Part shown: piece after piece, positions 38,041 through 50,062 of the stretch | How the letters are laid out: the number at the start of each line of letters is the position of its first letter | How positions within the stretch are numbered: position 1 is the first letter of the stretch | The notes under the pieces: model-generated | Told to the model about the DNA's origin: nothing | Database searches by the model: none | What the model saw: only the letters and a program-made list of their open reading frames with translations | From: Actinomucor elegans | Taxonomy: Eukaryota; Mucoromycota; Mucoromycetes; Mucorales; Mucoraceae | Length of the DNA: 64,000 nt | NCBI GenBank assembly: GCA_026027325.1 | Contig: JAMSLZ010000006.1 | Coordinates: forward strand, 1,550,001-1,614,000 | Direction of reading: 5' to 3' | Position numbers and translations under genes: made by a program

Positions 38041-38110
38041 TCTCTGTCAATTTTGGTTAATAAATGTCACATTTGATGACCAGTAGTACGCGTTCAAATT
38101 GAACTATTAC
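38041..38110 (+). repeat. Dispersed repeat A copy
   Basis: Contains AATGTCACATTTGATGACCA, then GTACGCGTTCAAATTGAACT, close to the family core and its downstream segment. Confidence 0.5.
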
Positions 38111-38637
38111 TGTATTTACTAATGTACACAAAGCATATATTAATGACTGTAGGTAGATTACATATATGACATGTCAGCTAGATCTAAGGTTCTGTAACAT
38201 CTTTTTTCTTTCTACATATCCCTATCCAATAATACTACATCCAGTATTGCGCGACACATAGAGTATCAAGAATAATATTGAAATTATACGTTAATGTGAA
38301 GGTACCTTTGATAAAAACCTCCGCTTCTGTAGAACTTCAAGAAAAGTACCTAGCACTTCCCCGATGCAAACACCCTACATAGATGAAATTCTTGGCAAAA
38401 TAAGAAATTATGATTTAGATAAAAATAAGCTTCTAGAAACATAAAATAAAATAAAAAGAATGATAACACACTCTTATTTAATAATGATAAAAAAAAAAGA
38501 ACCATTATAATGTACAATACAAAGGCCAAGTTCCAGAAAAAAAAATTAGAAATGTTATATAGAAATACAATGCAAGTTTGAACGTGAATCCAGCTCGATC
38601 AAACCGGGAAATGAGTGATGTATGATGCAAGTTTTTT

Positions 38638-40186
38638 TTAATCCAAGGATAGTGTACGCTCAACCAGATGCCGAGGCATGGAAGATCTTCGGTGATTAGA
38701 ATTGACTATTTAGAATGTGTTTAGCGTGATTGCTTGGCTAAAATATATTTATAAACTTACGGTGAGGCTTGAGACCTTTGCCAAAGTTTACACAACAAAT
38801 AGTAGCATTAATAATGGTCAATACAACGAGTACCAAAGATACGCTTGCTATGAAAGAGGGGTAGGTTAAAAAAAAAGAAACGCAAATTGGTAATAGATAT
38901 TTTACCAAAGAAGGTTAGAAACTCTCTAACATAGCGATACTTTTCCGCTTGTGAATCATCGTAGATACGATAAATCTTGAAAATAAAATATGCCATGGCA
39001 GCAAACATGCCAAGGAAAAACAGTGATATTAACCATTTGGATTCATGTTTGATCTAAATTTCCATATATGAGCCTATGAAATGTGTCAAATTCATTAAAA
39101 ACGTACCGAGTAGACTGCTAATAATAAAAACATGCAGGTCAAGGGTATAGCGACAATAGTTAAAGGAAACTCGTAATCTGCAAATTTGAGTACTAGCACA
39201 AGATATTGTATTGAATAACCCAAGAAGAAGAAGAAATCAATCTTGAGGATAGTCAATATGATTTGATACCATCTATACATGTCTAATAATAACATTTAAA
39301 AAAAATGATAAGGTAGTTAGTCTACATTCACAAAGTCAAAGAAGGCGTATTTGTTTTTTACTTCTTATTTCTGGATCTGCGCCAATCTTTTTATATATCT
39401 TCCAGCTGTAACAGATAGTGAGTTAGTAAACAGATTGCATTTGTATCTTGCGGATATGTACCCAAATTCTTGGTAGAGTCTCGCGCCAATATAAAAGTAT
39501 ATTAACTGACAAACACCAACAATGACAGCAATGACAATTAGTAAACGATTAATTAAAAAGGTGAGCGAACTCGCTAATTGTATCAAGTTGGTATCGTTTG
39601 CGTTTAGTGCATCTGCTATTTGCTTAAATTGAAATAATGCATAGGCAAAGCAGCATAGATTGAACAACAGAAAGGCAATCACTTGGATTGTGTTTTGTAC
39701 CCGGACCTAATATATAGTCTTAGCACTTATTTTGGGAATTAAACAAAATTACTTACTGCATCCCAAGCCAAAAAGACTTGAAACACTTGGGAAAAGATGA
39801 AAATCATTAGATAGACAGGTATACCTAAGCCAAGGTTATTCGACGAGAATCTGTTATGATAGGGAGAGGAAACAGGAGGAGGAAGTTGGTGAGAGGGGGA
39901 AAATGATCACAAGTTCATATAACTTACTCTGTATGATAGAAATTGGCAAAGATGACTGCTTCTAAAGAGATAACAATAACAGCTTCAAATATTGATAACA
40001 CAACTAAAAAGACTGAATTTGTTGAATTTGACCAAAACTAAGAAAGAGGTTATTTCGCGTTTACAAATAACAGTTTCTGTTTATTACATTGAATCTATTT
40101 TCTGCTCTTTGCTCTCGACTTAGTTCAAACATTTTATGTGAAGACTGCTGCTCGAAGCTTTGATCATTAAAGCTTTCTGCAGACAT
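38638..40186 (-). CDS. UPF0658-family Golgi membrane protein
   Basis: Nine exons on the minus strand (40088-40186, 39928-40037, 39757-39850, 39462-39706, 39362-39405, 39107-39282, 38906-39053, 38761-38847, 38638-38705) give 356 aa. It is a multipass protein with about seven membrane segments. Family blocks include QVFQVFLAWDAVRVQNTIQV, the cytosolic W-K-I-Y-K-K-I-G-A-D-P-E-I-R loop, MYRWYQIILTILKIDFFFFL and YSIKHESKW. The C-terminus NFGKGLKPHL then a basic/serine tail is also as in S. pombe relatives, which locate to the Golgi. Biochemical function is unknown for the whole family. The start MSAESFNDQ is the only ATG in frame with the first exon. All eight introns have GT..AG ends and preserve the frame. 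Confidence 0.88.
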
Positions 40187-41926
40187 TTTTTTTTTTTGTA
40201 GATATAAAATAAGAAGAAAGAGAAGAAAAGAAAGAGAAAAATAGGACGTTTAGCACTAATGAATTGTGTCGGGGACTCTCGTTTTTTTAATAGCATATTT
40301 CCTTTTACAGATTTTAATATGTTTTAGATGGCTAACTAGTGAATAAGTAAATGAGCAAAAAAGCAATAAAAAGAAGCCACATAACTCTATTGATTACAGT
40401 TTGCTGATAGCAAGTTGTAAAGTTGAATTATTTCAACCAAAAGGAAAAAAGAAGCTCACAAGTTACAGTTACACGAAAGCCACTTTCTCATTGTCCACAG
40501 AACAACGAAATGAAGTTAACAGTCACTGAAATGACGCGCATTGTTAAGCATGCCCCTATAGGTCACCCTGCTCAAGTTTTTTTTGTTATGTTTTTGCCAA
40601 CCAAGTAGGCTGGAAATCCAAACCCGTGGTACCAAAAGAAAAGGATCTAGAACCGCTGAGCATAACAGTGATGCACTTGTTGATATTCGGCATTGTCAGA
40701 GGCTTTTATGATTCAGTTACTGTTTGTACCTGATGGGGTGCTCCATAACTCCGAACTGAAACTGGCTTGCATTCCTGATGGAGTGTGCCCACTTTTTTAT
40801 ATATAATCAGGAATCCCGTTATGCAAGATTGTCTTTGTAAGCTTATAGATGCTGCACTTGTAAGTGTAATTTTTATTTATTTACAAAAGTGATACTCTTC
40901 AAAAGAGCGCACTTTATTCTATACTTTGTTGGATGTTTCTCGGTTCATTGTTGAGTTTTTTGACGCGCTTTTGTGATTTTAACCAAGTTACACGCGTTCG
41001 TGGTTTGAATTTGGTGTGGAAATCCCCGCATAACAGCGTCGATTGGTCTCTAGTTCCTAGCAATGCTAGTGCATTACGATGCAAGTTGGTTTGCTGGAAA
41101 GAGCAATGCCTGTTTTCAGAGAATCAAAAAAGGACATGGCTGTATAGGGCGGGTGGAGAGCTGATTGCGTGGAGTGAACATGTTCAATCGCCGTCCTAGC
41201 CAATGGAGTAGTTTTTTTGTTGCTTTAGATAAATGACTACAAGCGTAACGCAAGAACAAGAGTCCCATTCTTGACATTTCCATATGCATAACATTAGAAA
41301 AAGGCCGTGACCCATCTAAAAAGAATGGGGAACCAGTTATCTGTTATTCTCGTTACTGCAAGAAAATAAGGCAATAATATCAATAAAGTATTTGATTGGC
41401 TGTCAAGGCTATCAACCTTAAAACAACACCCGGGCATCATGCTCTTCCCGCACCGTATGGTATACTATTGTACTTGTATTTATAAGGTACCTTACTTTAT
41501 AACTTTAAAGAAAATCTGCAGAGTATGGTTGGATAGAATAACATCTAAACCTTAAAGGTATTGATACCAAAACAAGTTCTGTGCACTATTCACATGGGTG
41601 CCTTTTTTTTTTTTTTTTTCTTTATCGCTTCCTTTTTACTGTCAATTCAACTCATGATTCAAATAAAAGGTACTAACCGTGACATAAAAGGGAAAAGCGA
41701 AAAAAGAAGTTACACAATAAAAAAGTAGAGTGACACACGCACTTACAATAACTGTTTATAAAGTCGAACGGAAACCGGAACGAATAAGATGAGCATGTGG
41801 TTTTTGCTTTATTAACAAAGCGAGAAGCTTTTTTTTCTTTTTTATATTTTCTTTTTTCTTTTTACTTTTTTCATAGTAATTATATTATAATAAGAATTCA
41901 AGTTATATAACAAAACCGAAAAAAAA
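40187..41926. other. Intergenic region upstream of the MYPT-like gene
   Basis: Between the starts of two divergent genes. The part near 41800-41926 is a T- and A-rich promoter ending in an A-rich leader. A T17 run lies at 41603-41619. A less AT-rich patch at about 40930-41200 carries an unassigned 88-codon frame (see findings). Confidence 0.5.
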
Positions 41927-43436
41927 ATGTCTACTATAGCAGTAGCCAATATGGTATCACCTAAATCTCAACATGCATCACCGTGCACTTCTGCAAGTTG
42001 TTGTTCACCTTCTCGATTATGGAAACAAGTTCAATCATTGATCAACACGGACAATAGAGACGAATTTCGTCAGTTGTGCGCTGATTCAACAAAGCTACCT
42101 CACGTTGTACGCGTGATTCTTACATCTCGTTTATCAAATAATCCGTTAATCTACAAGAGCACGGTCACCATTGACCGTCGTCTTACTGAAAAGTTTGGTA
42201 AATTATCAGCCACAGATCTGAACGCGCTTGAATTAGCATTGTTACAAAAACACGATCATATCGCGTATACTTTATTGAATTTCTTGAAGCAACAAGCTAC
42301 CCCAGCCGAATGCAAACAGTTCCTCAATCATCAATGGGGCAAACAAGGCAACACGGCTTTGCACCTTGCTGCTTTCTGGGGTATGTCGAAACTTGTACGA
42401 CTCATGTTGGAGATGGAGGCTGACCCATCCGTTCAAAATTGTCGGCAACTCAGACCCATCGATTGTACCACTCAGTCTGATATCATGACTCTTTTGGAGC
42501 CCAAAAAGATCACAAAGCGTCCGTCCCTTTTACTAAAGAAGGCCGAAAAGACAATGAGAACCCTCAATACATCACCCGATCAGTACCTAGTACCCGAAGA
42601 CGCGATCCGTGCTCCAATCATGTCACCTCTTTCCTTTTCATCTTCTTCATCTAGCTCCTCGTCCTTGTCCTCCTTTGATTATCATTGTTGGACTCCACCT
42701 ACTTCTCCCATACCTCAAGTAGAAAAGCGCAGTAGCTTATTGGCTCAACTGCCTACACCTGATTTGTTTGAAAGACCAGGTTGTTTTCCTCGTATTACCA
42801 CCAGTAGCATTCTTGATGATGACAATGATGATGACGATGATAAACAAGTTGTGTTACCGAAACAAAAGAAAGTCCAGTTTGACCCTCAGACCATATTGAT
42901 TGACGCTTGTATACGCGGCGACCAACAAGAAATGGCAGAAGTAGCTGAGAATGTATGCTTGGATGAAATGAGAGATTTGCAGAATCGATCTTTATTGCAT
43001 ATTGCTTTATTGCATGGACAGGAGCATATAGTCGAATTTTTGTCTGATAAGCTGGATATCAATTGCTGTGACAATGATGGTATGGAATTTTATAATTAAA
43101 CACGTAAAACAAACCCAATTGACAACAATTTTTTTTTACGTAGGTTGGACAGGTCTTCACTATGCTGCAGCGCTTGGATTATGGCGATCACTTCAATTTC
43201 TCACGTCACTGACTCATTGTCAGGTAGATGCACGGACCAACCATGGACTTCGTGTAGAAGACTGCCCAGAGTCTGATTTTGGGCGACGCAAATGCAAGAG
43301 TAAGTTATATATTACAGTTGAATTCAATTGACTAACAAAAAACTCTATAGTCATTATCGATAGAACGCTTCGACGTGTGAAAGAGGCCAATACCAAAAGA
43401 CTCGTCAGAAAGCAATCTGTAAATAGCCTTCTTTAA
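41927..43436 (+). CDS. MYPT-like ankyrin-repeat protein with PP1-docking motif
   Basis: Exons 41927-43079, 43144-43299 and 43351-43436 give 464 aa. An ankyrin pair lies in the middle (GNTALHLAAFWGMSKLVRLM, residues about 141-172). A low-complexity serine/acidic linker follows, then KKVQF (residues 314-318), an RVxF-type docking motif for protein phosphatase 1. It is immediately followed by ankyrin repeats ILIDACIRGDQQEMAEV, RSLLHIALLHGQEHIVEFL and GWTGLHYAAALGLWRSLQFL. The order RVxF then ankyrins copies the myosin phosphatase targeting subunit (MYPT1/PPP1R12), in which K-V-x-F precedes the ankyrin fold that reshapes the PP1 catalytic site. So it probably targets or regulates PP1; the substrate is unknown. 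The ATG follows an A-rich leader. The neighbour at 43906-44958 also has a PP1 motif. Confidence 0.8.
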
Positions 43437-43905
43437 ACACCTTAAAAAACATCCCCATTACATTTCCTTTTGTACTATCCTTCCTGTTAAATATTTGTAT
43501 TATTCCCTTTTTTTTCTATCTTTACATATATAATACCGTTCAATCTTATATATCACACACACATACACACAAACAATTACTGAACGAACCGTAACATTTT
43601 GTACTTTAAACCCAAACACTTTCATTATCCCCTTCCCAATTTCCCCATTGTATATGATACCTCTTTCTTTTTGATTTTTGAGACTACAAAAAAGTTCTTA
43701 CTATGACGCTTTCCATCTCGTTTTTTTTTGTTCATAATATATACTATATGAAACTATGATTGTTTGTTTGAATGGGCCCTATGATCTTTTATTGAACATG
43801 GGAACAAAAAGGATATTGTGTATCAGCTCCTTTATTAATACATAAACAATAAAACCCTGTCCTGTCCGTGCATCTCTCCCCCCATACACATTCTTGAGGA
43901 TTTTT
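43437..43905. other. Convergent 3' region between the two PP1-motif genes
   Basis: 469 bases of T-rich and CA-rich DNA holding the 3' ends of both genes (CACACACATACACAC stretch near 43555-43570). No gene. Confidence 0.6.
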
Positions 43906-44958
43906 TTATAAGAAAAAGTGTGTATGTATTCTACTGGAATCATGCACCTGCATCTCATGAAGCTTGTAATGATTCAACTCTTGCTTGATCTGAGTAGCAA
44001 TCGCCGCAGTCAATCGTGTACAAACCGCATCCATATCCGAACTACGATCATATTCTGACTTGGCATAGGTTTCATGAATATCCACAAACTTGTTAAATTT
44101 CACTCGTGTAAGATCGTGATTGTTTCTATGGGTTGACGTGATGGTAGACAAAACCGTGTAACGCTTTTTTGCGGAGGTTCTTTGTCTTGTTTCAATAATG
44201 GCGCTAGCTGGTCTTTGTTGATGATGTGATGTTTGTTTTTTGAGAATACCTTTTACGGGTGTATTAGGCAAGGTACACAGTGAGGCTCGACTGAACCTAT
44301 TTTTAAGTTTTGACACCGTGGAATGCTTGCTAGTAGTAAAGGGTGAAGACATGCAAGAGTTTCGATGTAAATAAGATTTGTTAGAGGATGAACTACTAAC
44401 AGACCTTGTTCTATGACTACTAGAAATGGCTGTTGTAGTAGACGAGCAAATAGAATCAATGGACGGATTCCATTCTGTAGGAAACACAGGCAGTGACGAA
44501 GACGGCTGTTTGTTTGCTGTAGATAGCCGAAATACTCGCTTCATCTTGGATTTAAGAACTGAAAATTTAGAAGTGCGACTAGGCGGCGTAGGCAAAGGAA
44601 TCGATTGCCTCTTTTGAGTATAACACTTGGGCTCAAGATAAGATTGAATAATAGCATGATGATCATAGAAGTCATCAAATGCTGTAGTTTCATCGTTGAA
44701 AGACTGCTCGATTTCATCAAGCCAATCTTGATGGATTGTGTTACTGACTTGTCTTTTGGTTAGTGAGTCTTTGGGCGTGGTTGTTATTGTTGAGTCACTG
44801 GTTGTGTCATCATAATAGTCTTTTTGATAACTCTATCGTCAAAAGAGTTAATCTAGGAAATTTACGTGTTAGCATTTTTTTTTTACGTGATTCAAAGACA
44901 GTAAATTCATTGTATTGATGATCGTATCTGGCGTTGCAGTAGGATATGCTGTAGTCAT
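43906..44958 (-). CDS. Putative PP1-interacting protein with RVKF motif
   Basis: Exons 44887-44958 and 43906-44832 (minus strand) give 332 aa. The N-terminus is acidic (DWLDEIEQSFNDETTAFDDF) and the middle is serine- and basic-rich, probably disordered. The C-terminal conserved-looking block TRVKFNKFVDIHETYAKSEY then DRSSD (RVKF at residues 267-270) fits the PP1-docking motif followed by an E-T-x-x-K-x-E-Y-D-R element also seen in yeast Glc7-binding proteins such as Bni4/Afr1. A short coiled-coil-like helix follows. Role inferred: targeting subunit for PP1. The intron was placed so that the Y-D-D-T-T-S exon joins the ATG exon in phase 0; the donor is GTAAAA. Orthology to a named gene is not claimed. 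Confidence 0.7.
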
Positions 44959-45513
44959 GATGGTGATGTTTGTTTGTTTATGTAAAGGAAGGTTGTTTGT
45001 CAATAAGCTTACAAGATAGAAAAAGAGTGTGAGGGGGATTCAACGATTGAAACAAGAAAAAAAAAAAAAAAAGTAAAGAACAAAAAAGAAGATACTTTTA
45101 TCATACCAAGAGTTCAAAGAGCAATTATAATAATGATCCTCCTTAAATTCGCTTTTTTCCAAACGTTCATTTTACTATAAGGTCAATAAGTACCCAAGAA
45201 TGAAGGCTTAATAGGTTCTAGTGTCCCGCGATTGAAATCCGAAACCGAATTTGGAACGAAATCGTATTCAATTTAAAACGTTCATTGCATGATTTAGTTA
45301 ATAAGTCTGGGCAATAATTGGGGTTTGATTTTTTTTTCCCTTGGTACCATGTCTTAATAATACAAGTATACAGACGGGCAAAATAAGGAACGGAAGGTCC
45401 TGTGATATTTTAAATGCTTCATCGAATGATATAAAGCATATACTTACAGATAATACAATATAGTTGCGGAACTATATAGAATTCAGTGCTTTTTTTTAAT
45501 AGACAAAATTATT

Positions 45514-46325
45514 AAAAAATTATCAATGGATAGCTTTTAATGTACTTCACGGTTAACATTAAAAAACTGCATTGAAAAGAAAATGAATACAACCAAAAAG
45601 AATTCGTTAAAGATTTACAAATTTCCGGACTGAGGGGGAAAGAACAAAAAAAAAAAAATTATTAATTTAATTCAATGATACTTAATTGGATAACGGAGCA
45701 TCAACAGCGACGCTTTGCAGATATCCATTGGCTGGCGGAGAAAAGACTCGCCTGAATAAGGATTTTTTTTGGCGATCTCAAATCCTTCCCTTAGTTTAAC
45801 CTAATGCTATTGCTTGATAATATAATTGTAGAAATAGGTAAAATATAGTTTTAAAAAAGACTCGTACAAAATCAAATTCTAAACTGAATGTTATGAAGAA
45901 TATGTCATCTCGTTTACGAAATAGTATAAAGTGATTATGGAATTATGTGAACGTTGATGTGAACGTTATAAAGATTTAGTTTATCGTTAATAATTTGAGA
46001 TTATTATTAGAGAAAATCACGAAAAATATTATCGATAGATAGCCACTAATTTACTCCATAGCTATGCCTTAAAAATATTCCTGAAAGAAAATAAAAAGTC
46101 TGTATCCAAAAGAATTCACCAAAGATTTGCAAATTTTTGATCGAGGAGGAGTAGAAAAATTAAAATTAATTAATTTATTTAGAGTGATACTTGATTGGTC
46201 GGCGGAGATTAAATATACTCTTATGACGTATTTCGGTTGGCCAGCGGGGGTTTGATCATTTCAACGCTCGAGATCGATTTTTAAATCAAATTTTCTCTCC
46301 ATATACTTGTATGGAAACTTTCATG

Positions 46326-46362
<37 letters not shown>

Positions 46363-46440
46363 AAAGCACATTAACAAAGTGCATGTAGAATTCAATTGTA
46401 CATTGAATTATATAAATAATATGGCGTGTTTCCCTTGAAA
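45514..46440 (+). repeat. Diverged direct tandem duplication, unit about 510 bases
   Basis: Copy 1 begins near 45514 and copy 2 near 46022. Matching landmarks in the same order: ATCAATGGATAG / ATCGATAGATAG; GAAAAGAAAAT / GAAAGAAAAT; AAAGAATTCGTTAAAGATTT / AAAGAATTCACCAAAGATTT; AATGATACTTAATTGG / AGTGATACTTGATTGG; GGCTGGCGGAG / TGGCCAGCGGGG; and an ATTCTA..CTGAATGTTAT / ATTCAA..ATTGAATTAT segment. Copies are roughly two-thirds identical by eye. No ORF. Confidence 0.6.
46329..46358. repeat. (AT)15 microsatellite
   Basis: Uninterrupted AT dinucleotide run of about 30 bases within the second unit of the tandem duplication; copy 1 lacks it. Confidence 0.9.
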
Positions 46441-46931
46441 ATGAGGAGCTATTCTTTGAACATTTGATTCATTCTTAGACTTTTTGGTTGTATGGCTAAG
46501 ACCGAACTCTTTAATATAAAAAACTGCAAAAAAAAACCTCTTATATATAGCATAAAAACAGAAGAAACATGTAGATATTATAACTATACCTCAAAAGTGA
46601 AATGTCTATAATCCAAAGATACAATCCAATTCAAATCAAAGGAGTAGTGCCCGAGAAAAAATTAATACGAACAACGATCCGTTATTCTATTGAAGGATTC
46701 CCGGGAATTCAATTACCTGCCCATACACTCATATCCATGAACGGTACATCATACCAAAATTGATGCTTTATCCGACACGAGAACAAAAGAGCAGCTTTTA
46801 TCCCAGTATCACTAGATACAGTCACCGGCTATCCAACCAGAATTCAGTACCCGACTCGTTTCATGGTGTGTCAAAGCAAAATGGAGGTTTTTTTTTTCAC
46901 TCACTCTTTTCATTGTTAAAAATTTATCATA

Positions 46932-49928
46932 ATGTCCTCTAAATCATCCTCCAAAGGTAAACCTTTGCTCAAAGAAATATAAATAAAATTGTCAAGTTAA
47001 TGCGCTTATTGTATAGCTACAAAAAAACGTAAAACGGGAGCACCTGATCGTTCTCAGCCTAAACTGGATCACTTCTTATCTCCTTCAGCGATCGCTTCAC
47101 CACCAATTCGAGAAAAAGACGATCCTATGCAAGTGGATAGCGAACCTTCTAAAGGACCCAAATCACATCTGGGCTTCTTTCGACAACAGCCAATTGTACC
47201 TACTATCACTATAAGCAATGCAAATCGTACGGATTTAACACCATGAGTAAATATGCAGTTGTTTATCAAAAACTAAATGTTTTTTTTTCTTTAGCTACGC
47301 GACAAAAAGAACTATCGGATAAAGATTTTATCTCAAGTTGGGAAACCCAAAGAGTATTGATTCTGGATGTGTTTTCGAATCGACAAGCTAGCATGAATAT
47401 CAACTATATCCAAGCAGCTCAGGTTTGATAGATTTGATATAGTAAAAGAAAAATGCTTAATTTGACATTTGGTTTGGATTTAGTTGACCGAGAGTTTAGG
47501 TCGGTTTGGTAAATTTGCCGAGCTCTATATGGCTTTAAAGAATGAGATTGTAAAGCATGTTCAGCAATTAAAGGCTCAATTATTGGCTGTCAACTTGTCT
47601 CAAGATTTATTGCAACGATTGAACTTGAGCTGGGATACGTTTTGCTCTCAATTAGCTATTATCAGAAATGTGTTTATGGAACTAGACCGAGTATATATCT
47701 TGCCAAATACAAAGTTTTCTTCTATTATGTAAAGTTTAAGTGCATAGATGGGGATGCTTTGACTGATATAATGCTTTTTACAGTCAATTAGGAAAGCATA
47801 TATTCAGCGAAAAAATCATGGATGCTAGTGAGTTCCGCGATGTTGTAGTTGCTCAAGTGCTACAATTGATCAAGAATGACCGGTAAGGATTTTTTTTTGA
47901 TCGTATACATGTGTTATTTACTAAAGCTGTACTAGTGATGGCCAAGCAGTAGATATTGGATTGATTCATGCCATCCTACATATGCTGATTGAATTGTCTT
48001 ACTATTCTACTGATTTCGAACCCAAGTTCCTAGCGCATACAAATCGTTATTATAAAGAAGAATCAAGTCGACTCATAGTTTCTATGTCTATACCTGAATA
48101 TATCCAACATGCATACCAACGTAAAGCTCAAGAATCAGAACAACGCATTAAAAATTATCTTGATATGCATACAAAGCAAGCACTCAGTGCAGCGGTTACA
48201 AATCAACTAGTTTACAGTCAAGCGGAAGTCATGATTGAGAAAGGCTTTGCTGATATGATGGATAACAACTTGATTGAGCCACTCAGGATATTCTATGGAT
48301 TACTTGAACAAAGTCCAAAGATTAGCTTATTGCGACAGGCTTTTGGAGAATATATCAAGGTATAGAGAATCTTTCAGAATTTGTCCAAGTTAAATTAGCT
48401 TATAGCGCGTTTTTATTGTAGAGTCATGGTGTTGCGTTGATAAGAGACCCTAAATTAGATCAAAGCATGATTACGTCTCTCCTCACATTCAAAAGGAAGC
48501 TAGACAAGATACTGAAAAACTGCTTTAATGACGACGTTTCTTTTGTAAATACTCTAAAAGAAGGCTTCGAGTATTTCATCAATACCAGAGGCAATAAACC
48601 AGCCGAGCTGCTAGCTAAATTCATTGATTCCAAGTTAAAGATTACAAAGGTACTATCAGTAAAAAATATCTCTCACTCATCAAACTAACAACTTATAAAC
48701 TTGGTGCAGAAACGAAACACTGGAAATAATGAAGCTGAGTCTCCAGCGCTAGACAATTCACTTGTATTTTTCCGATATATTCAAAGTAAAGATGCGTTCG
48801 AAGTGTATTATAAACGTTTCCTGGCAAAGCGTTTGCTATTGGACCGAAGCTCTTCACATGAAGCAGAGAATCGAGTATTGGAGAAACTCAAACTCGAATG
48901 TGGCCATGAATTCACCAAGAACTTGGAAAACATGTTTAGTGATATCCAGGTATCGACAGATTTGAATAACGAGTTTAAAGAGTTTAGTCCAGAAGAACCT
49001 CGTTTACCTATTCAAGTCAAAGTCATTGCTCAAGCCACTTGGCCCACTTATCCCATTTCCAAGATGCGTTTGCCAGCCGATGTAAGTACTACTGCTAATC
49101 TCTATAAAGTATGCATTTTAATTAAAGCATTCATGCGGATAATAGATGATATCGAGTCAAGAACTCTATGAAAAATTCTACACTAAAAAGTTCAACGGCA
49201 GAAAATTAGATTGGCAGAATACACTTTCATCATGTTTAATTACTGCTCATTTCCCCAAAGGACAAAAGGAAGTCTTGATGAGCTTGTCTCAGGCAGTGAT
49301 ACTCTTGATGTTCAATAATAAGCGTAAAAAGTCTATATCATATTCTGAAATTCAGACTGCTACAGGACTAGGTAATGCGGATAAGGAGGCTGAGAAATGA
49401 CTATTAACTAAAAAGGATTCTTCTTTTTTATATATAGATAAAAAGGAACTGTTTGGCTGTTTATCGTCATTAAGTACTGGTGCTTATAAATTACTTATTA
49501 ATGAATCTGGCAAAGATACTATCTCTGTAGGCGACAAGTTTAAATACAACGTGGATTATCAATCTAACAATGTAAGATTGAGAATACCTGCCGCATCGTT
49601 TGAACAAGCAGTAGAGGAAGAAAAAGGCGTAGAACAAAAGGTTCATATCAATAGGCAGCACCAATTGGAAGCTGCTATTGTTCGTATTATGAAATCTAAA
49701 AGGACCTTATCTCATACGGTGCTAGTCAATGAGATATTTACGCAATTGAAATATCCAGTCGATGTAAGTTAAACCCTAATTCACTTAATTCATAATCCAT
49801 ATTTCTTAACACCAATTTACTCAACCACACAGGCAAGCGATATAAAGAAGAGAATCGAGTCTTTAATAGATAGAGATTACTTGGCTCGCGATACAGAGGA
49901 TGGTTCAGTTTACATTTATCAAAGCTAA
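46932..49928 (+). CDS. CUL4: Cullin-4, scaffold of CRL4 ubiquitin ligase
   Basis: The eleven exons are 46932-46956, 47017-47226, 47295-47422, 47484-47728, 47784-47882, 47936-48359, 48422-48649, 48710-49081, 49146-49371, 49438-49763 and 49833-49928, giving 792 aa. An N-terminal basic signal (ATKKRKTG) and a PIP-like QPKLDHFL precede the cullin repeats. Cullin landmarks are NKPAELLAKFIDSKLK, KDAFEVYYKRFLAKRLL, GRKLDWQNTL and the C-terminal neddylation region IVRIMKSKRTLSH, ending KRIESLIDRDYLARD. The pattern is closest to CUL4, which binds DDB1 at the N-terminus and RBX1 at the C-terminus and acts in the nucleus in DNA repair and replication control. The donor at 47227 (GTACGG) is weak but is the only join giving a continuous frame. 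TRAPPC10 starts 134 bases downstream. Confidence 0.9.
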
Positions 49929-50062
49929 GGTAGTGCTCTGTGACTGCTTGGAGCCGTAATTCGTTACAGCATTCGAAATAGGACTTGAAAAGCTTCAGGT
50001 CCAAGTATAATAAAAGAACAATAGCCTTTTTCATTAATAGTATCTTTTTTTTTCCTTGTTAT

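Larger units (their letters stand above)
37232..38637. other. Intergenic region after the F-box pseudogene
   Basis: AT-rich with no gene called. It contains a perfect 10-base inverted repeat (37835-37860) and a repeat A copy (38041-38110). Confidence 0.5.
44959..46931. other. Intergenic region upstream of CUL4 with a tandem duplication
   Basis: Nearly 2 kb without a gene. It contains a diverged direct tandem repeat of about 510 bases (45514-46440) and an (AT)15 microsatellite. A 60-codon frame at 46760-46942 runs into the CUL4 start in another frame and is not called. Confidence 0.5.
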
